Below are positions 35,251-37,756 of a DNA stretch of 37,756 bases, one piece after another. The position numbers and the translations under genes are program-made. The DNA is from JANWHF01 sp036276235 (GTDB taxonomy: Bacteria; Planctomycetota; Phycisphaerae; Tepidisphaerales; Tepidisphaeraceae): positions 1 to 37,756 of the forward strand of contig DATBDZ010000121.1 of the NCBI GenBank assembly GCA_036276235.1. Direction: 5' to 3'. How positions within the stretch are numbered: position 1 is the stretch's first letter; each line of letters begins with the position of its first letter. Below the pieces are notes generated by a model. That model was not told the DNA's origin. It was given only the letters and a program-made list of their open reading frames with translations, and made no database searches.

Positions 35251-35380
35251 AATGTCGAACGTCCAACGCCGAACTTCCAACTTCCAACGGAGGAAAGCCC
35301 GGTCATCATCCCGGCCGGCGATTCTCTTCGTTCGATGTTGGACGTTCGAAGTTGGACGTTCGACGTTCAATCTGTCGAAG
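35251..35380. repeat. Family D inverted repeat, copy D4
   Basis: GTCGAACGTCCAACGCCGAA begins the heptad array, then a spacer with CATCATCCCGGCCGGCGATT, then the complementary arm ending GACGTTCAATCTG. It is next to the transposase remnant. Confidence 0.87.
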
Positions 35381-35819
35381 GGCGCCGCTGCACCATGCGT
35401 GTCAAATAGGAACGATGTCGCACAATTCGGACCCGATCATATAAGGCGTAAGATGATCAATTACAATGCTTTATGATTTCATATCTACAAATTTTGACGC
35501 GACAAATGCGACACTTTCGCAGTTTTGCTTGGAGAAGCGGGACACTGCTGCTGACTGAATATCGATGCGAATCGGAAGCGGCCTGACGGGAGGGCGGCAA
35601 GGCGTGCTCAGTGTGACGCTGTGGCCGGGCGGATCGGGGGGGGTGTTACACCCTTCCGCGGTGTAACACGCGCGTACGGGACATAAGCTTGCTTATCGTA
35701 ATTGGTTGCGCGATGAGCGTCGGCCATGTGACACAGGCGCAGCTGTAACATATGTAATGTGCCCTTCGCTGCCAGGGACGTTGTTGCATCAATCCTCTGG
35801 ACCGCGTTGAATAGACGTG
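35381..35819. other. Intergenic region upstream of the receiver-like gene
   Basis: No gene could be supported. AT-rich to about 35530, then GC-rich with a run of G at 35636-35643 and a perfect inverted repeat at 35643-35669. The TGTTAC and GTAACA motifs there may be regulatory. Confidence 0.6.
35643..35669. promoter_or_regulatory. Perfect 10-bp inverted repeat, candidate operator or terminator stem
   Basis: GTGTTACACC (35643-35652), a 7-nt loop, and GGTGTAACAC (35660-35669). Related motifs TGTGACA (about 35728) and TGTAACA (about 35744) occur downstream, before the gene start at 35820. No U-tract follows it. Confidence 0.45.
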
Positions 35820-36191
35820 ATGTCCGATGAAGCGGCTCAACCCGTCCTGGCGCTCGTGCGCGATCTGATGTTTGTCTCGCGCATTGGTGCCGAGGCTCGC
35901 GCATTGGGGCTGGAGATTCGGATTGTTCGCGAGCCGACTAAGCTCGCCGGCGAGGCGGGTCGCTTACTGTTGGTCGATCTGAATCTCGACGGCGCGATCG
36001 AGGCGGCGTCTTCCTGGCAACAATCCACGCACGGCCAAACGATCGGCTTCGTCTCGCACGTCGATGCCGACACGGCGCGGCGGGCGCGCGAGGCGGGTAT
36101 CGGGCGGATCCTGGCGCGCAGCCGATTTGTTGAGCTGCTGCCGACTTTGTTGACGGCGCCGGCTATTGATGAGAGCAGCGAGCATGCTTGA
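35820..36191 (+). CDS. Receiver-like domain protein
   Basis: A 123-residue single-domain protein of the response-regulator-like type: VRDLMFVSRIGAEARALGLE at the start, LLLVDLNLDG with a candidate phosphoacceptor Asp, TIGFVSHVDADTARRAREAG, then LARSRFVELLPTLL. The usual C-terminal Lys is replaced by RSR, and no second domain is present, so it may be a degenerate receiver. The ATG at 35820 has no strong Shine-Dalgarno sequence; GTG at 35817 is in frame. Its stop overlaps the next gene by 8 nt. Confidence 0.7.
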   Translation: MSDEAAQPVLALVRDLMFVSRIGAEARALGLEIRIVREPTKLAGEAGRLLLVDLNLDGAIEAASSWQQSTHGQTIGFVSHVDADTARRAREAGIGRILARSRFVELLPTLLTAPAIDESSEHA

Positions 36192-36912
36192 TTTTTTATC
36201 TGACCGCCAGCACCAGCCGGAGATGCTCGATGCGCCCGATGCCGACCCGCGCAGTTTGCTCAAGTCGCTGAGTTACATCCGGATCATGAACCGCCTGCTT
36301 GGGTACGATCGGCTGATCGTTCGCCATCTGGAGCGATTCAGCTCGCGATGGACGCCGGGGCAAACGATCCGGATTCTCGATGTCGGCACGGGCTCGGCGG
36401 ACATTCCGTTGAAGGTGCTCAAGTGGGCGGAACGCCGCGGGTTTGAAGTGCGGATTGTTGCGATCGATTTGCATGCGTATATCGTGCAGCAGGCGGGGCG
36501 GGCCGCCGAGGGAATCGCGAAGCTGGCGGTGGTGCGGGCCGATGCGCTGCTGTTGCCGTTTGGTGAGGGCGCGTTTGATTACGCCATCACGTCGATGTTC
36601 ATTCATCATCTGGACGAAGCGGCGGTGGCGCGGGTGATGCAGGAAATGAGCCGCGTGGCGCGGCGGGGGATCATCGTCTCAGATCTGCTGCGCCGTCGGC
36701 ATGCGTACGCGTTCATCACGCTGGCGACGCTCTTCGCTACGAAGATGGTTCGCCATGATGCGCGCGTCAGCGTAGCGCAGGCGTTCAGCGAGCCGGAGAT
36801 CCTGGCGCTTCGCGATCGGGCCGGCGTCAACTACGCCGCGTACCATCCTTATATGGGGCATCGGTTTGTCCTGGCGGGCGAGAAGGATTCTTCAGCGAAT
36901 CAATCGGGATGA
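36184..36912 (+). CDS. SAM-dependent methyltransferase (class I)
   Basis: A 242-residue methyltransferase. The AdoMet motif I is IRILDVGTGSADIPL (62-76), followed by motif II VAIDLHAYI, motif IV FDYAITSMFIHHL, and ISPRV-type block VMQEMSRVARRGIIVSDLL. Residues 1-60 form a helical cap (LLKSLSYIRIMNRLLGYDRL) as in UbiE-like and polyketide-type O-methyltransferases. The ATG at 36184 overlaps the receiver-like gene and fits the family; M at 36166 is in frame. Substrate unknown. Part of a three-gene cluster. Confidence 0.9.
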   Translation: MLDFLSDRQHQPEMLDAPDADPRSLLKSLSYIRIMNRLLGYDRLIVRHLERFSSRWTPGQTIRILDVGTGSADIPLKVLKWAERRGFEVRIVAIDLHAYIVQQAGRAAEGIAKLAVVRADALLLPFGEGAFDYAITSMFIHHLDEAAVARVMQEMSRVARRGIIVSDLLRRRHAYAFITLATLFATKMVRHDARVSVAQAFSEPEILALRDRAGVNYAAYHPYMGHRFVLAGEKDSSANQSG

Positions 36913-36960
36913 CCGATAATCTGATTTGGAAGCGCGATAACTGCGGAGCGGCAAATCGGT

Positions 36961-37428
36961 ATGAGGCCATCTCGCAAACCCAAATCAGATTCCACGCCGG
37001 AGCCGGCTGCGAAGAGCGGGGGGAAGCTCGCCGACGCGTACGGACAACTGGCCCTCTGGACTTCGGCGAGCCTCGCGGGGATGGCGACCGAAGTGCTCAA
37101 ATCGCGCGAGCCTTATTTCCGCAAATTAATCGCCCGCATCGGCGGCGAGCCGCGCCCTCATCCCCGCCCCACAGCGCGGCAAGCGCTCACGCTCCTCGCG
37201 CAGGCGGTCATGGGCAGCAGCAAGGTGGCGATCGCGCAGGTGTTCGGCCCGCCGCGCAGCGCGATGATCGATGCCGTGCTGGCGCAGAATATGCCGACGG
37301 CATTTTGGCATGCGAACACGTGGTATTACGCGCTGCCGAAGCAGGGGACGCTGGCGGTGGCGATCAATTTCAAGGAGGGGTTTGCGGATCGCGTGGAGTT
37401 CTTTCAGACGCCGGTGGGGAAGAAATGA
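36961..37428 (+). CDS. Unknown protein with BamE-like C-terminal pattern
   Basis: A 155-residue protein. A low-complexity start (MRPSRKPKSDSTPEPAAKSG) and a helical stretch are followed by VMGSSKVAIAQVFGPPRSAM, then TWYYALPKQGTLAVAINFKE and GFADRVEFFQTP. This 'small step, Pro-Pro, TWYY, beta hairpin' pattern resembles BamE/SmpA-type domains, but no signal peptide or lipobox is present, so I give no function. An ATG at 36961 has GGAG about 13 nt upstream. It begins 48 bp after the methyltransferase gene. Confidence 0.6.
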   Translation: MRPSRKPKSDSTPEPAAKSGGKLADAYGQLALWTSASLAGMATEVLKSREPYFRKLIARIGGEPRPHPRPTARQALTLLAQAVMGSSKVAIAQVFGPPRSAMIDAVLAQNMPTAFWHANTWYYALPKQGTLAVAINFKEGFADRVEFFQTPVGKK

Positions 37429-37471
37429 AGCTCGTCTGGCGGCGTAAGTAGGTTCGCGAAAGCACAGAAGC

Positions 37472-37489
37472 GGCGGGATAAATCCCGCC
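37472..37489. terminator. GC-rich palindrome downstream of the last gene, possible terminator
   Basis: GGCGGGAT, AA, ATCCCGCC, about 43 bp after the stop at 37428, with no U-tract. A looser relative, GGCGGGATTTATCCTGCC, lies at 8821-8838, so it may instead be a small repeat. The rest of the gap to the window end holds repeat A4. Confidence 0.4.
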
Positions 37490-37526
37490 CTACAGAACTC
37501 ATTGCTGAAGGTTGCCAGGGCATACT

Positions 37527-37652
37527 CCCTCGCCCCTGTACTCAGGGGAGAGGGTTGGGGTGAGGGGACGGACGTATCGACTTGCGAACCGCGCCATACC
37601 GCGACCCGCGGTCCCCTCACCCTGCCCTCTCCCCTGAGTACAGGGGAGAGGG
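37527..37652. repeat. Family A paired-hairpin repeat, copy A4
   Basis: CCCTCGCCCCT, loop GTACTC, AGGGGAGAGGG, a spacer with TTGCGAACCGCGCCATACCG, then the second hairpin with loop GAGTAC. Same orientation as A1, with the same core. Confidence 0.9.
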
Positions 37653-37756
37653 TTCTGTGCACCTCCTCGTTCAACATCTAATCCCACACCTCGGTACCCT
37701 GATTCGGGTGTTGTGCGTTCGATTGTCCCTTTCCATTGCGTCAAACCAGTTGAGAA

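Overview
The window is most likely a chromosomal segment of a planctomycete (Planctomycetota, perhaps a Phycisphaerae-like lineage). The reasons are the high-GC coding style, a PEP-CTERM-anchored protein, a pseudopilin with the planctomycete-type C-terminal motif, toroid-VWA, DUF2752 and DUF3568 proteins, and a very heavy load of short palindromic interspersed repeats. No rRNA, tRNA, CRISPR array or intact insertion sequence was seen. The assignment rests on gene content only.

Layout. 0-2.3 kb (minus): DUF2752 membrane protein followed by two tandem paralogous lipoproteins; the second begins inside a heptanucleotide repeat array. 3.1-7.1 kb (minus): alanine dehydrogenase, then a glpK-glpF pair for glycerol uptake and phosphorylation, separated by a 430-bp array of hairpins. 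7.5-15.4 kb (minus): a type IV pilus / type II secretion assembly cluster (histidine kinase, STAS protein, PilB-type ATPase, PilC, PilM, PilN, PilO). 15.5-27.0 kb (plus): tRNA-dihydrouridine synthase, a small unknown protein, a giant esterase/gamma-glutamyltransferase fusion, a Tat-exported nitrilase-family amidohydrolase, a toroid-VWA secreted protein, and glycerol-3-phosphate dehydrogenase (the third glycerol step, 18 kb from glpKF). 27.2-35.4 kb: a patchy accessory region with a DUF3568 lipoprotein, a pseudopilin, an Imm21-like immunity remnant, small unknown genes, a divergent TetR/SDR pair with clear operators, a conserved unknown protein, a PEP-CTERM protein and a transposase remnant. 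35.8-37.4 kb (plus): receiver-like protein, SAM methyltransferase and a small unknown protein.

The most striking feature is the repeats. At least six families with unrelated stems (called A, B, C, F, G, H here) are hairpins whose loop is the same hexamer, GTACTC or its complement GAGTAC. Most occur as two inverted hairpins around a spacer, like REPINs. They sit between genes, but some enter genes: one forms the in-frame Pro/Ser/Gly linker joining an esterase to a gamma-glutamyltransferase, and another supplies the stop codon of the dihydrouridine synthase gene. A second class (D, J and the array near 0.9-1.1 kb) is built from 7-bp units. Families A, B and C lie only outside 27-35.4 kb, and D and E only inside it, so the accessory region has a different repeat history.

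All homology statements come from recognising motifs by eye; no database search was run.
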